DNA of 64,000 nucleotides. It comes from JANQIO01 sp965229625 (GTDB lineage Bacteria > Pseudomonadota > Gammaproteobacteria > Pseudomonadales > Halieaceae). The notes beneath the pieces are model-generated. The model did no database searches. It was not told the origin of the DNA and saw nothing but the letters and a program-made list of their open reading frames with translations. Positions 55,186-63,547 of the stretch are shown piece by piece. The stretch lies in the NCBI GenBank assembly GCA_965229625.1, contig CBDDJJ010000002.1:992001-1056000 (forward strand), written 5' to 3'. A program made the translations under genes and the position numbers. Every line of letters begins with the position of its first letter. The stretch's first letter is position 1.

Positions 55186-56367
55186 TTAGCTGGGCAGGCC
55201 AAGCACGCGCTTGGCAATGATGTTGAGCTGGATCTCCGAGGTCCCGCCCTCAATAGAGTTGGCCTTGGTTCGCAGCCAGGCACGTGGAGTATCGCCACCG
55301 TTGTAGGCCTCGCCGTCCCAGGCCAGCGCCTGCTCGCCGCAGGCGGCCATGATCAACTCGTAACGACGCTTGTTGAGTTCGGTACCGTAGTACTTGAAGA
55401 TCGAAGAGGCGGCACCCAGGCCCTGGCCGGCCTTGGCCTCATCCCGTACCCGCTCCATGGTGGCGCCAAACGCCAGCACGTCGAGCTCGAGTTGGGCAAT
55501 ATCCTTGCGCAATATGGCGTCTTCGAGGCGACCATCGACCCCAATGCCGATTTCATCCCTCGCCAGCTGCGCCAGGGTGCGGCGGCTGGACCCGAAGCCA
55601 AAGCCGGAGATCATTTCGCGCTCGTGGGTGAGCAGGTACTTGGCGATCTCCCAGCCCTTGCCCTCTTCGCCCATCAGGTTGGCCTTGGGCACGCGCACAT
55701 TGTCGAAAAAGGTTTCGCAAAACGGCGACTTGCCTGAAATCAGCTTGATAGGCCGCGTGGTAACGCCTTCGCTGGCCATGTCGAACAACAGGAAGGAGAT
55801 ACCCTCGTGCTTGGTGCCGCTGTTGTCGGTGCGGGTCAGGCAGAAAATCCAGTCCGCCTTGTCGGCGTAGGAGGTCCATACTTTCTGGCCGCTGACCAGG
55901 TAGTGATCGCCTTTGTCTTCGGCACGAGTTTGCAGGCTGGCCAGGTCGGAACCGGCGCCCGGCTCGGAGTAACCCTGGCACCAGCGGATTTCACCGCGTA
56001 CGATCTTCGGCAGATGTTCCTTCTTCTGTTCCTCGGTGCCGTACTTGATCAGCGCTGGGCCCAGCATCGAGATACCAAAGCTGTCCAACGGGTTGCGGGC
56101 GCCGATACGACGCATTTCTTCCCGCAGCACCTTCGCCTGCTCCTTGTTGAGACCGCCACCGCCGTACTCGGCCGGCCATTCAGGCGTGGTCCAGCCGCGC
56201 TCGCCCATGCGGTCGGCCCACAGCTTCTGGTCCGGGTGGCTCATTTCCGGGTTGCGCCCCCCCCAGTACACGTCACCTTCACCCCGCGCCGGGGTACGCA
56301 TGCTTTCCGGGCAATTGGCTTCCAGCCAGGCCCGCGTTGCCTCGCGAAACTGCTCGATGTCACTCAT
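55186..56367 (-). CDS. Acyl-CoA dehydrogenase, first (alpha-type) subunit candidate
   Basis: 393 residues from the ATG at 56367 with GGAGG upstream. Motifs: WPAEYGGGGLNKEQ, WCQGYSEPGAGSDLASLQT, VSGQKVWTSYADKADW, FFDNVRVPKANLMGEEGKGW, and the C-terminal NSIEGGTSEIQLNIIAKRVLG. It carries the normal FAD/substrate segment that its partner lacks. First gene of the operon, about 27 bases downstream of the operator-promoter shared with maoC. Confidence 0.94.
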   Translation of the reverse strand: MSDIEQFREATRAWLEANCPESMRTPARGEGDVYWGGRNPEMSHPDQKLWADRMGERGWTTPEWPAEYGGGGLNKEQAKVLREEMRRIGARNPLDSFGISMLGPALIKYGTEEQKKEHLPKIVRGEIRWCQGYSEPGAGSDLASLQTRAEDKGDHYLVSGQKVWTSYADKADWIFCLTRTDNSGTKHEGISFLLFDMASEGVTTRPIKLISGKSPFCETFFDNVRVPKANLMGEEGKGWEIAKYLLTHEREMISGFGFGSSRRTLAQLARDEIGIGVDGRLEDAILRKDIAQLELDVLAFGATMERVRDEAKAGQGLGAASSIFKYYGTELNKRRYELIMAACGEQALAWDGEAYNGGDTPRAWLRTKANSIEGGTSEIQLNIIAKRVLGLPS

Positions 56368-56393
56368 GGGGGACCTCCGAAAAAAGGGTTTTG

Positions 56394-56422
56394 AACATAC
56401 AGTATGTTTTGCTTGCACACAA
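56394..56422 (-). promoter_or_regulatory. Promoter with overlapping palindrome ahead of the acyl-CoA dehydrogenases
   Basis: Leftward: -35 TTGTGT (56422-56417), 17-base spacer, -10 TATGTT (56399-56394). AACATACAGTATGTT (56394-56408) is a perfect palindrome over the -10. It is nearly identical in sequence and geometry to 32182-32210. With a short leader, bound repressor would block transcription directly. Confidence 0.7.
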
Positions 56423-56533
56423 GTATCCTCCCCGTCGGCAACGTCCTGGACGCTACCCAAGCGGCCCCGGAAAGCGGATAATCGGGTCTTTCCCGCAATA
56501 CTAGACGAGCCGGATGAAAACCGGAGTTACGCC

Positions 56534-57298
56534 ATGAGCGCCACCGCGGCCACTCGCTACCTCAATGCACAGGTGCTGGATGCCATCAGCCCCAGCGATT
56601 TCCAGACCCGGGACCCGTTTCCCTGGGTCAACCCCCAGTATTTCATTGCCCCCGAGCGCTACCAGGAACTGCTCGAGACCATGCCGGACGTCAGTGAATT
56701 CCGCGCCTTCTTCGGCAAGCAACGTAAGCATGGCCAGGGCAGCCACGATCGCTACGTGCTCGACTATGAGGATGGCATGAGCCTGCATTCGGCCTGGCAG
56801 ACCTTTGTCGATGAATTGCGCGGCCCGGTCTACCGGGACTTCGTCTGCCGCTTGCTGAATGTCTCGGACGTGCGCTTCCGCTTTCACTGGCATTTCACCC
56901 CCGACGGTGGCGAGGTAACGCCTCACTGCGATTCCAAGGGCAAGATCGGCTCACAGATTTTCTACCTGAACACCGAGGCTGACTGGAACCGTGACTGGGG
57001 TGGCGAAACCGTGGTGCTGGACGACGGCGGCCGCATCACGCCTGACAATGCCCCGGCCTTCGAGGACTTCGACGCGGAGTATCCGGCGGACACCACCGAC
57101 AATCGCAGCCTGCTGTTCGGCCGACGCGGCAACTCCTGGCATGGCGTGCGCAAGATAAACTGCCCGGAGGGTTACTTCCGCAAGGTGTTTATCGTGGTCT
57201 TTGAGGAGCACAGGCCGCTGAAAATGGCCGCCAAGAAGTTCAAGCGGCTGGTGACCGGCAAGCCGATGGTCACCCATAAAGAAAGCCTGATGTATTGA
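56534..57298 (+). CDS. 2OG-Fe(II) oxygenase (prolyl-4-hydroxylase-like)
   Basis: 254 residues from the ATG at 56534 with GGAG upstream. Iron ligands are visible as His131-x-Asp133 in VTPHCDSKGKIGSQIFYLN and His203 in GNSWHGVRKI. An Arg near 216 could bind 2-oxoglutarate. The metal-site arrangement is that of the double-stranded beta-helix hydroxylases. The substrate is unknown. A sulfotransferase gene follows 49 bases later, repeating the pairing at 36-39 kb. Confidence 0.85.
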   Translation: MSATAATRYLNAQVLDAISPSDFQTRDPFPWVNPQYFIAPERYQELLETMPDVSEFRAFFGKQRKHGQGSHDRYVLDYEDGMSLHSAWQTFVDELRGPVYRDFVCRLLNVSDVRFRFHWHFTPDGGEVTPHCDSKGKIGSQIFYLNTEADWNRDWGGETVVLDDGGRITPDNAPAFEDFDAEYPADTTDNRSLLFGRRGNSWHGVRKINCPEGYFRKVFIVVFEEHRPLKMAAKKFKRLVTGKPMVTHKESLMY

Positions 57299-57347
57299 TG
57301 CACTGAGCCCGTCCCGAGACACTGTCAAGAGAGGCGCCGTCCGTAAA

Positions 57348-58298
57348 GTGACTGCCACCAGGAAATTGCCGCTACTGATTCTCGGCGCCCCGCCCCGGGG
57401 TGGCAATCACCTGCTGCGCGGCCTGCTGGACCACCACCCGGACCTGTTGCTACCGCCGGACGAGGATTATTTCGTACGCCACCTGTCGCGCAGCGCCTGG
57501 CTGCGCTGGCGCGGCATGTTGAGTTCCAAGGCCGCGGCGCCCGGTTTTTATCGCAAGCTGCAGAAGGATGGCCACCTGGAGCGGGTCAACGCCGGCCACG
57601 GCACCGAGGTGTTCGGCTCGGAGGATTCGCTCGACCTGGAAGCTTACTACGGCTACATCCGCACCCACCACGAACGCGGCAATCTCGATTCCCTGGTACG
57701 CAACCATATCGAGGCTCTCGCCATGGCGCTGGGGCATCGCCCCGGGGATCGCCGGCTGCGCGTATTCTTCTGCGCCCTGCAACCGAGCAATGAGGACCTG
57801 ACCGCCGTGAGCGCCCTGCTGGCTCGAAACTTTGACGTGCGCGGTGTGTTCCTGGTGCGGGATCCGCGCGCTCACCTCAGTTCCAAGCTGGTGCGCAACC
57901 CTACCCTCAACCTGCGGCGCTTCTGCCAGCGCCAGAACCATTACTGGCAGGAAATCTCCGACTTCGAGCACCGCTTCGGCCCGGTGCTGCGGCTGCGCTT
58001 CGAAGAACTGGTCACTTCCACCGAGGCACGCATGCGTGCGGTCTGCGAATTTGCCGGTATCGAGTTCAATGAAGGCGTACTGGAGTACACCCAGGGCGGA
58101 CGCCCCAGCGTGAGCAATTCATCTTTCGGGGGCAGCACCGGCATCGACCACAGTGCACTCACGCGCTACCGCGATACCCTACCCCGGGAAACCATCGCCT
58201 ACCTGGAAGAGCACTGCATCCCGGAGCTGTTCTGGCAGCCGCCAGAGATCAACCCTGTTTCGGGTGCACCACTACCGGCAGGTCCGTATAGCCCCTGA
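57348..58298 (+). CDS. Sulfotransferase-family protein
   Basis: 316 residues from a GTG at 57348. The PAPS 5'-phosphosulfate loop is LILGAPPRGGNHLLRGLLDHH near the start (about 9-29), and the 3'-phosphate segment is VFLVRDPRAHLSSKLVRN near 165. No TPR, unlike the gene at 38156. Its last 50 bases overlap the end of the P450 gene on the opposite strand. It is probably cotranscribed with the 2OG oxygenase and could act on the same molecule. Confidence 0.85.
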   Translation: MTATRKLPLLILGAPPRGGNHLLRGLLDHHPDLLLPPDEDYFVRHLSRSAWLRWRGMLSSKAAAPGFYRKLQKDGHLERVNAGHGTEVFGSEDSLDLEAYYGYIRTHHERGNLDSLVRNHIEALAMALGHRPGDRRLRVFFCALQPSNEDLTAVSALLARNFDVRGVFLVRDPRAHLSSKLVRNPTLNLRRFCQRQNHYWQEISDFEHRFGPVLRLRFEELVTSTEARMRAVCEFAGIEFNEGVLEYTQGGRPSVSNSSFGGSTGIDHSALTRYRDTLPRETIAYLEEHCIPELFWQPPEINPVSGAPLPAGPYSP

Positions 58299-59493
58299 CA
58301 AAGACCGAGTGGCTGCGGCGCACATCGCCGACCACCTCGATGCGCTCAAAGCGCTCGAGGATTTCTTCCCACAGAACCTTCAGCTGCAACTCCGCCAGGT
58401 GGCTGCCCATGCAGCGATGGATGCCGTACCCAAAGCTCAGGTGCTTGCGCACGTTGGGACGGTCGATGATGTAATCATCGGGCCGTTCGAACACGGAATC
58501 GTCGCGGTTGCCGGACACATACCACATGGCCACCTTGTCACCCTTGAGGATGGTCTTGCCGCCGAGCTCGGTGTCCTCCAGCGCAGTGCGACGCATGAAA
58601 GCCAGCGGTGTCTGCCAGCGGATGGTCTCTGAGACCATCGATGGGATCAGCTTGGGGTTGGCCTTGAGCTTGGCAAATTCGTCGGGGTTTTCGTGCAGGG
58701 CCAGAACGCTACCGCTCATGGAGTTGCGCGTGGTGTCGTTGCCGCCAACGATCAGCAGCAACAGGTTGCCGAGGTATTCCAGCGGCTGCATGTTGCGGGT
58801 GTTTTCGCCGTGGGCCAGCATCGACACCATATCGTGCTGGGGCGGCAGCTTGGCCTTTTCATTCCACAGCCCGGTAAAGGTCTCGAGACATTCGATCAGC
58901 TCTTCCCGGCGCTGCTCCTCGGTCTCGACAAAGTCGCCACCCGGCAGGGCCGTGGCCACATCGGACCAGCGAGTCAGGCGCCGACGCTCCTCGTAGGGGA
59001 AATCAAACAGCGTGGCCAACATACGCGTGGTGAGCTCGATGGACACTTCGTCCACCCAGTTGAAGGTCTCGCCCAGGGGCAGGTTGTCGAGCACTTCCTG
59101 GGTGCGGGTGCGAATCAGCTCGGCAAAATTGGGCAGGTTCCGCGAGCCGACCACCGGGTTGACCTCACCACGTTGCTTGCTGTGTCGCGGTTCGTCCATA
59201 GCGATGAACATGGGCAGGGTAAAGTCTTCCGGCTGGTCGCGCAGGGTAATACTGGGCTCTGAGGAAAACAGCTCGTGGTGGGTGTCCACGTACATGATGT
59301 CCTCGTAGCGGGTCACCGACCAGTAGCGGCCGAACTCGTGGTGGTCGGTGAAGTGCACCGGGTCCTCCCGGCGCAGGCGCTCGAACCAGGCCAGGATGCT
59401 GTTGTCCTGGAAAAGATCCGGCTGTGCCGGGTCGATATCTTCCAGCGGGATTGACCAGACGTCCTGGTTGAGGGCTTGTTCGGCTGCAGTCAT
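58249..59493 (-). CDS. Cytochrome P450, CYP153-like
   Basis: 414 residues. Heme-binding segment HLSFGYGIHRCMGSHLAELQ with Cys361; I-helix LLLIVGGNDTTRNSMSG (about 244-260); ETIRW for the K-helix. The whole sequence (FIAMDEPRHSKQR, IELTTRMLATLFDFP, AMWYVSGNRD) resembles the CYP153 terminal alkane/fatty-acid hydroxylases as I know them. No ferredoxin or reductase gene is nearby, so electrons must come from elsewhere. It may feed the acyl-CoA dehydrogenase cluster. Confidence 0.88.
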   Translation of the reverse strand: MTAAEQALNQDVWSIPLEDIDPAQPDLFQDNSILAWFERLRREDPVHFTDHHEFGRYWSVTRYEDIMYVDTHHELFSSEPSITLRDQPEDFTLPMFIAMDEPRHSKQRGEVNPVVGSRNLPNFAELIRTRTQEVLDNLPLGETFNWVDEVSIELTTRMLATLFDFPYEERRRLTRWSDVATALPGGDFVETEEQRREELIECLETFTGLWNEKAKLPPQHDMVSMLAHGENTRNMQPLEYLGNLLLLIVGGNDTTRNSMSGSVLALHENPDEFAKLKANPKLIPSMVSETIRWQTPLAFMRRTALEDTELGGKTILKGDKVAMWYVSGNRDDSVFERPDDYIIDRPNVRKHLSFGYGIHRCMGSHLAELQLKVLWEEILERFERIEVVGDVRRSHSVFVRGYTDLPVVVHPKQG

Positions 59494-59589
59494 AGTCTCG
59501 TAACCGTACTAATGGTGTGGCTCGAGACTATATCTCGCTGGAGCGATGCGCGCCTAGGGTCAATATGGGCCACTGGGAAGGCTATCTTC

Positions 59590-59633
59590 TCGCCAGCTTG
59601 CGGCGCACTTCAGGCCAGCTTGCTGCGCACCTC
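59590..59633. repeat. 22-bp imperfect tandem duplication at a gene end
   Basis: Two copies of a segment reading GAGGTGCGCAGCAAGCTGGC on the minus strand, 59633-59612 and 59611-59590, about 18 of 22 identical. The stop codon of the ABC permease lies at their junction. Confidence 0.7.
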
Positions 59634-60719
59634 GACGGATGCCACCGCCAGCGAAGCCAGCGCCAGCGGCAGCAGCGGCCAGATATTGGCAACTACGTCG
59701 CCGACCCCGTGGGACTTGAAAAAGCTCCCCTGCACCACGACCAGGTAGTGCTTCAACGGGTTGAGCTCCGCCGCCCACTGCAACCACTCCGGCATGTTCT
59801 CCACCGGGGTGGCGAAACCGGAGGTCAACACAAAGGGTATCGAGCTGAAGAACGAACCCATGATGGCCTGCTGCTGGGTGTTACACAGCGAGGAGATCAG
59901 CAGCCCCACCCCCACCACCGACAGCACAAACAGTGCCAGTGCGAAGGGGAATATCCAGAGCTGGCCGGTATAGGGCGCGCCGAAGGCAAACACCGCCAGC
60001 AGGGTGATGATAAAGCTCACTACAAAACCCGCCATCATGCCCGGCATGGTCTTGGCGATGATGATCTCGGTGGCGCTGATCGGCGATACCAACAGCTGGT
60101 CGAAGGTCCCCATCTCCCGCTCCCGGGCGATCGACAGGGACGTCACTACCAGGCACATCATCATGCCCAGCACCGCACTCAGGCTGGCCACCATGAACCA
60201 CTGGTAGTTGAGATTGGGGTTAAACCAGTGCCGCTCCTCCAGCCGGGGCTGCCCGGCCGGGACTGAAGCTCGCGCAGCCAGTTCCACCCCCATCTCCTCA
60301 ACCACGCTCGCGAGGTAGGAGGTCGCGATCTGGCCGGCGTTGGCGCGGCGTCCATCTACCACCACCTGTACTGTTGCCGTCTCGCCGGCCTCAATGCGAC
60401 GGGAAAAGTCTGGCGCCAGCCGTATGGCAACCAGTGCCCGGCGAGAAGTAATCAACTCATCCAGTTCGCCGCGGTGGCCCGCGGTGATGATGTCATCGGT
60501 AAACCAGGCGCCGTCAACCCGCGCCACCAGTTCGTGAGACCAGCGCCCGTTGTCCTGGTCGAGCAGGGCCACGTCGATGTTCTGCACGTCGAGGGTCGCC
60601 GAGTAGGCAAATGCCACGGTCTGCACAATCGGCGCGCCGATCAGGAAGCGACGGGTGGTGGGGTCCTGCAGGTAGCTGACCATCTCCTTCCAGATGGCAA
60701 CGCCGAGACGCGCGAACAT
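59610..60719 (-). CDS. ybhR: ABC-2 type permease (YbhR-like)
   Basis: 369 residues from the ATG at 60719, overlapping the upstream permease stop (TGATG). One N-terminal helix, a periplasmic domain of about 130 residues (VALLDQDNGRWSHELVARVD), then five C-terminal helices with SIAREREMGTFDQLLVSPIS, typical of the ABC2_membrane_3 family. With the sister permease and the double ATPase it forms a drug or lipid exporter. The C-terminus is changed by a small tandem duplication. Confidence 0.9.
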   Translation of the reverse strand: MFARLGVAIWKEMVSYLQDPTTRRFLIGAPIVQTVAFAYSATLDVQNIDVALLDQDNGRWSHELVARVDGAWFTDDIITAGHRGELDELITSRRALVAIRLAPDFSRRIEAGETATVQVVVDGRRANAGQIATSYLASVVEEMGVELAARASVPAGQPRLEERHWFNPNLNYQWFMVASLSAVLGMMMCLVVTSLSIAREREMGTFDQLLVSPISATEIIIAKTMPGMMAGFVVSFIITLLAVFAFGAPYTGQLWIFPFALALFVLSVVGVGLLISSLCNTQQQAIMGSFFSSIPFVLTSGFATPVENMPEWLQWAAELNPLKHYLVVVQGSFFKSHGVGDVVANIWPLLPLALASLAVASVEVRSKLA

Positions 60720-61825
60720 CAGTCCAGCACCTTGTGTGAGTTGCGCAGGGTGATCAGGAAAAACAGCGCCCCTACCGCCAGTAGTGCGAGTGCATTGGTG
60801 ATCAGCTCCGGCCAGTAGTCCCCGGCCAGGAACACCGACTGCAGGGACTGCACGTAGTGCCTGGCCGGCACCACCAGGGTCAACCACTGCAGCACGGTGG
60901 GCATGCTGTCTATCTCGAACAGGAAGCCCGACAGCAGGAAGGCCGGCATGAATCCCGAGAACACCGCCAGTTGCGCTGCCACAAACTGGTTCTTGGCGAG
61001 GGTGGATATCAGCAGGCCCTGTCCCAGTGCCGGCACCAGGAAGGCGGCGCTGGTGAGCAGCAGAGCGACCAGCGAACCGCGGTAGGGCAATCCGTACCCG
61101 AGGATGCCCATCAGCGTGCAACCCAGGGTGGCCAGCATGCCCAGCACGAAATAGGGGGCCAGCTTGCTGGCCAGTAGCTCCAGGGTGCCCGCCGGTGTCG
61201 ACATCATGGCTTCCATGGTGCCGCGCTCCCACTCGCGGGCCACCACCAGCGCCGTCAGCAGGGTGCCGATCATGGTCATGACAATGGCCATGGCCCCGGG
61301 CAGCAGCACCCGGCGGCTGTCGAGTTCAGGGTTGAACCAGAAGCGCTGCTCCAGCGCCATGGCCGGCACCGAATTACCGACCCGGCCGGCGAACCAGGAA
61401 GACAACACCCCCTGGGCATAGGCCTGCACAAAATTCGCGGTATTGGGCTGGGAGCCGTCGGTGATGACCTGCACCTGCGGCTCACCGAAAGGCTGGCGCA
61501 GCTGGCGGTCAAAGTCAGCGGGAATGACGACATATCCCCGCAGGCTACCCCGCACCAGCAACGGGTCCACCTCGCGCCGGTCGCGGGCGGTGGTGACCTC
61601 GAAGTACGGCGTGGCATCGTAGGCAGCGGCCAGTTCCTGGGCAGCCGGACCGGTACCTTCCAGTACGACGCCAAGGCGAACTTCCTGGAGGTCCAGGGAG
61701 ACTGCGTTGGCGAACAGGAAAAACAGCACCGGCGGCATGACGAAGGCGATCAGCAGGGAAGACGGATCCCGCACTACCTGCCAGCTCTCCTTGATGACCA
61801 GTGCCCGCAGCCGACGCCAGTTCAT
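60719..61825 (-). CDS. ybhS: ABC-2 type permease (YbhS-like)
   Basis: 368 residues with the same layout as its neighbour. First helix SLLIAFVMPPVLFFLFANAV, a periplasmic domain to about residue 175, then five helices including VVAREWERGTMEAMMSTPAG. The ATG overlaps the ATPase stop (ATGA), so the three genes are translationally coupled. Its pairing with YbhR and the order match the E. coli ybhGFSR cluster. Confidence 0.9.
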   Translation of the reverse strand: MNWRRLRALVIKESWQVVRDPSSLLIAFVMPPVLFFLFANAVSLDLQEVRLGVVLEGTGPAAQELAAAYDATPYFEVTTARDRREVDPLLVRGSLRGYVVIPADFDRQLRQPFGEPQVQVITDGSQPNTANFVQAYAQGVLSSWFAGRVGNSVPAMALEQRFWFNPELDSRRVLLPGAMAIVMTMIGTLLTALVVAREWERGTMEAMMSTPAGTLELLASKLAPYFVLGMLATLGCTLMGILGYGLPYRGSLVALLLTSAAFLVPALGQGLLISTLAKNQFVAAQLAVFSGFMPAFLLSGFLFEIDSMPTVLQWLTLVVPARHYVQSLQSVFLAGDYWPELITNALALLAVGALFFLITLRNSHKVLD

Positions 61826-63540
61826 GCGGCCTGCTCCTGCTGGGCCAGCACCAGGCGGATGAATGCATCCTCCATGGAGGGGTCAGGGCAGTCCGGGCCG
61901 GCGACACTGGCCTTAAGGGCATCGGGCGTGTCCAGGGCGATCACCTGGGCGCGATTGACCAGCACGACCCGGTCGCAGTACTCGGCCTCCTCCATGAAAT
62001 GCGTAGTGACCAGCACGGTGACCCCCTTGCGCACCAGGCCCGTGATATGGGTCCAGAACTCGCGGCGGGTGATTGGGTCCACACCGCTGGTGGGTTCATC
62101 GAGAAACAGCACACTCGGCCGGTGCATTAGGGCGCAGGCCAGGGCCAGTCGCTGCTTGAAACCCAGCGGCAGGCTGTCAGGGAAGGCCTCCAGGTAGGAC
62201 TGCAGGTGGAAGATTTCCACCATCTCGTCGATGCGCTCACGACGCTGTGCCGCGCGCAGACCGTAGATGCCCGAGAAGAACTCCAGGTTCTGGCGCACGG
62301 TCATCAGCCCGTACAGGGAGAACTTCTGGGCCATGTAGCCGAGCTGCAGTTTCGCCGCCGTTCCCGACCGGCGCAGGTCCAGCCCTACCACCTCGGCGCG
62401 ACCGGCACTCGGTTTGAGCAGGCCGCAGAGCATCTTGAAAGTGGTGGATTTACCGGCGCCGTTGGGACCCAGCAGCCCCAGCACCTCGCCCCGATGCACA
62501 TCAAAGCTCACCCGATCCGTGGCGGTGAAGCTGCCGAAACGCCTTGTCAGCTCGCGGCAGCTCACCATGATGTCGCGATCCGCCGCCACCGGCTCCATGC
62601 GATCAGCGATAGCGGAATGGCCGAGGCTGCCGCCGTCCAGCAGGTCGATAAAGGCGTCTTCAAAACGACCCGGAACCGACGCGATGCTGCCGCCGGCCCG
62701 CTCGACCTGTGCCTGCAATGCCGGCGCCAGCTCGGGGGCTGCCAGCACCAGCCTCACCGCGCCACCCTGGATCACACCGTCACGCACCGACGGCTGATCC
62801 AGGGCATCCGCCAGGAAGCCACGGCGATCCACCTGAAGGCCACTCACCAGCACCGAGCGGCCGGCGATGCGCTCGGTGAGCGCCTGTGGGGCACCGGCAT
62901 AACGGATTTCGCCCTCGTCCAGCAGCATCACCTGGTCGCAGCGTTCCGCCTCGTCCAGGTAGGCGGTGGCCCAGACCACGGACATGCCCTCTCCCGCCAG
63001 CTCCTGCACCATGTGCCACAACTCCTGGCGGCTCACCGGATCGACTCCCACACTGGGCTCGTCCAGCAGTAACACCCTGGGCCGCGCCATCAGCGCGCAG
63101 GCCAGACCCAGTTTCTGTTTCATGCCCCCCGACAGTTGCCCGGCCAGACGGCGGGTGAAAGCTTCCAGGCCGGTAAACGCCAGCAGACGCTGGAACTGGG
63201 CCGCCGTTTCCCCCCGTGGCAGGCCACGCAAGTCGGCATAGAGATTGAGATTCTCCTGCACCGAGAGGTCTTCGTAGAGTCCGAAGCGCTGTGGCATGTA
63301 ACCGGTGACCCGATGGATCGCATCGGCCTCCCGGGTGACGTCGAAACCCTCGACAAGCACCTGGCCCCGGGTCGGGTGCATAAGCGCGGCCATCATGCGC
63401 ATGAGCGTGGTTTTGCCGGCACCATCCGGGCCTACCAGGCCCGTGAGGCTGCCGGCGGCAATCTCAGCGTCGATGCCCTTAAGGGCTGCAATGCCATCGA
63501 AGTCCTTGCGGACAGCGCGGAGTTCGATGCTGGCGTTCAC
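61822..63540 (-). CDS. ybhF: ABC transporter ATPase with two fused nucleotide-binding domains (YbhF-like)
   Basis: 572 residues from a GTG at 63540, seven bases after the membrane-fusion gene. The first domain has Walker A GPDGAGKT, signature LSGGMKQKLGLACAL and Walker B VLLLDEPSVGVDP. The second has GPNGAGKS, a variant signature LPLGFKQRLALACAL and VLFLDEPTSGVDP. Energises the YbhS/YbhR pair. E. coli YbhF is 578 residues. Confidence 0.93.
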   Translation of the reverse strand: MNASIELRAVRKDFDGIAALKGIDAEIAAGSLTGLVGPDGAGKTTLMRMMAALMHPTRGQVLVEGFDVTREADAIHRVTGYMPQRFGLYEDLSVQENLNLYADLRGLPRGETAAQFQRLLAFTGLEAFTRRLAGQLSGGMKQKLGLACALMARPRVLLLDEPSVGVDPVSRQELWHMVQELAGEGMSVVWATAYLDEAERCDQVMLLDEGEIRYAGAPQALTERIAGRSVLVSGLQVDRRGFLADALDQPSVRDGVIQGGAVRLVLAAPELAPALQAQVERAGGSIASVPGRFEDAFIDLLDGGSLGHSAIADRMEPVAADRDIMVSCRELTRRFGSFTATDRVSFDVHRGEVLGLLGPNGAGKSTTFKMLCGLLKPSAGRAEVVGLDLRRSGTAAKLQLGYMAQKFSLYGLMTVRQNLEFFSGIYGLRAAQRRERIDEMVEIFHLQSYLEAFPDSLPLGFKQRLALACALMHRPSVLFLDEPTSGVDPITRREFWTHITGLVRKGVTVLVTTHFMEEAEYCDRVVLVNRAQVIALDTPDALKASVAGPDCPDPSMEDAFIRLVLAQQEQAA

Positions 63541-63547
63541 GGCGCGC

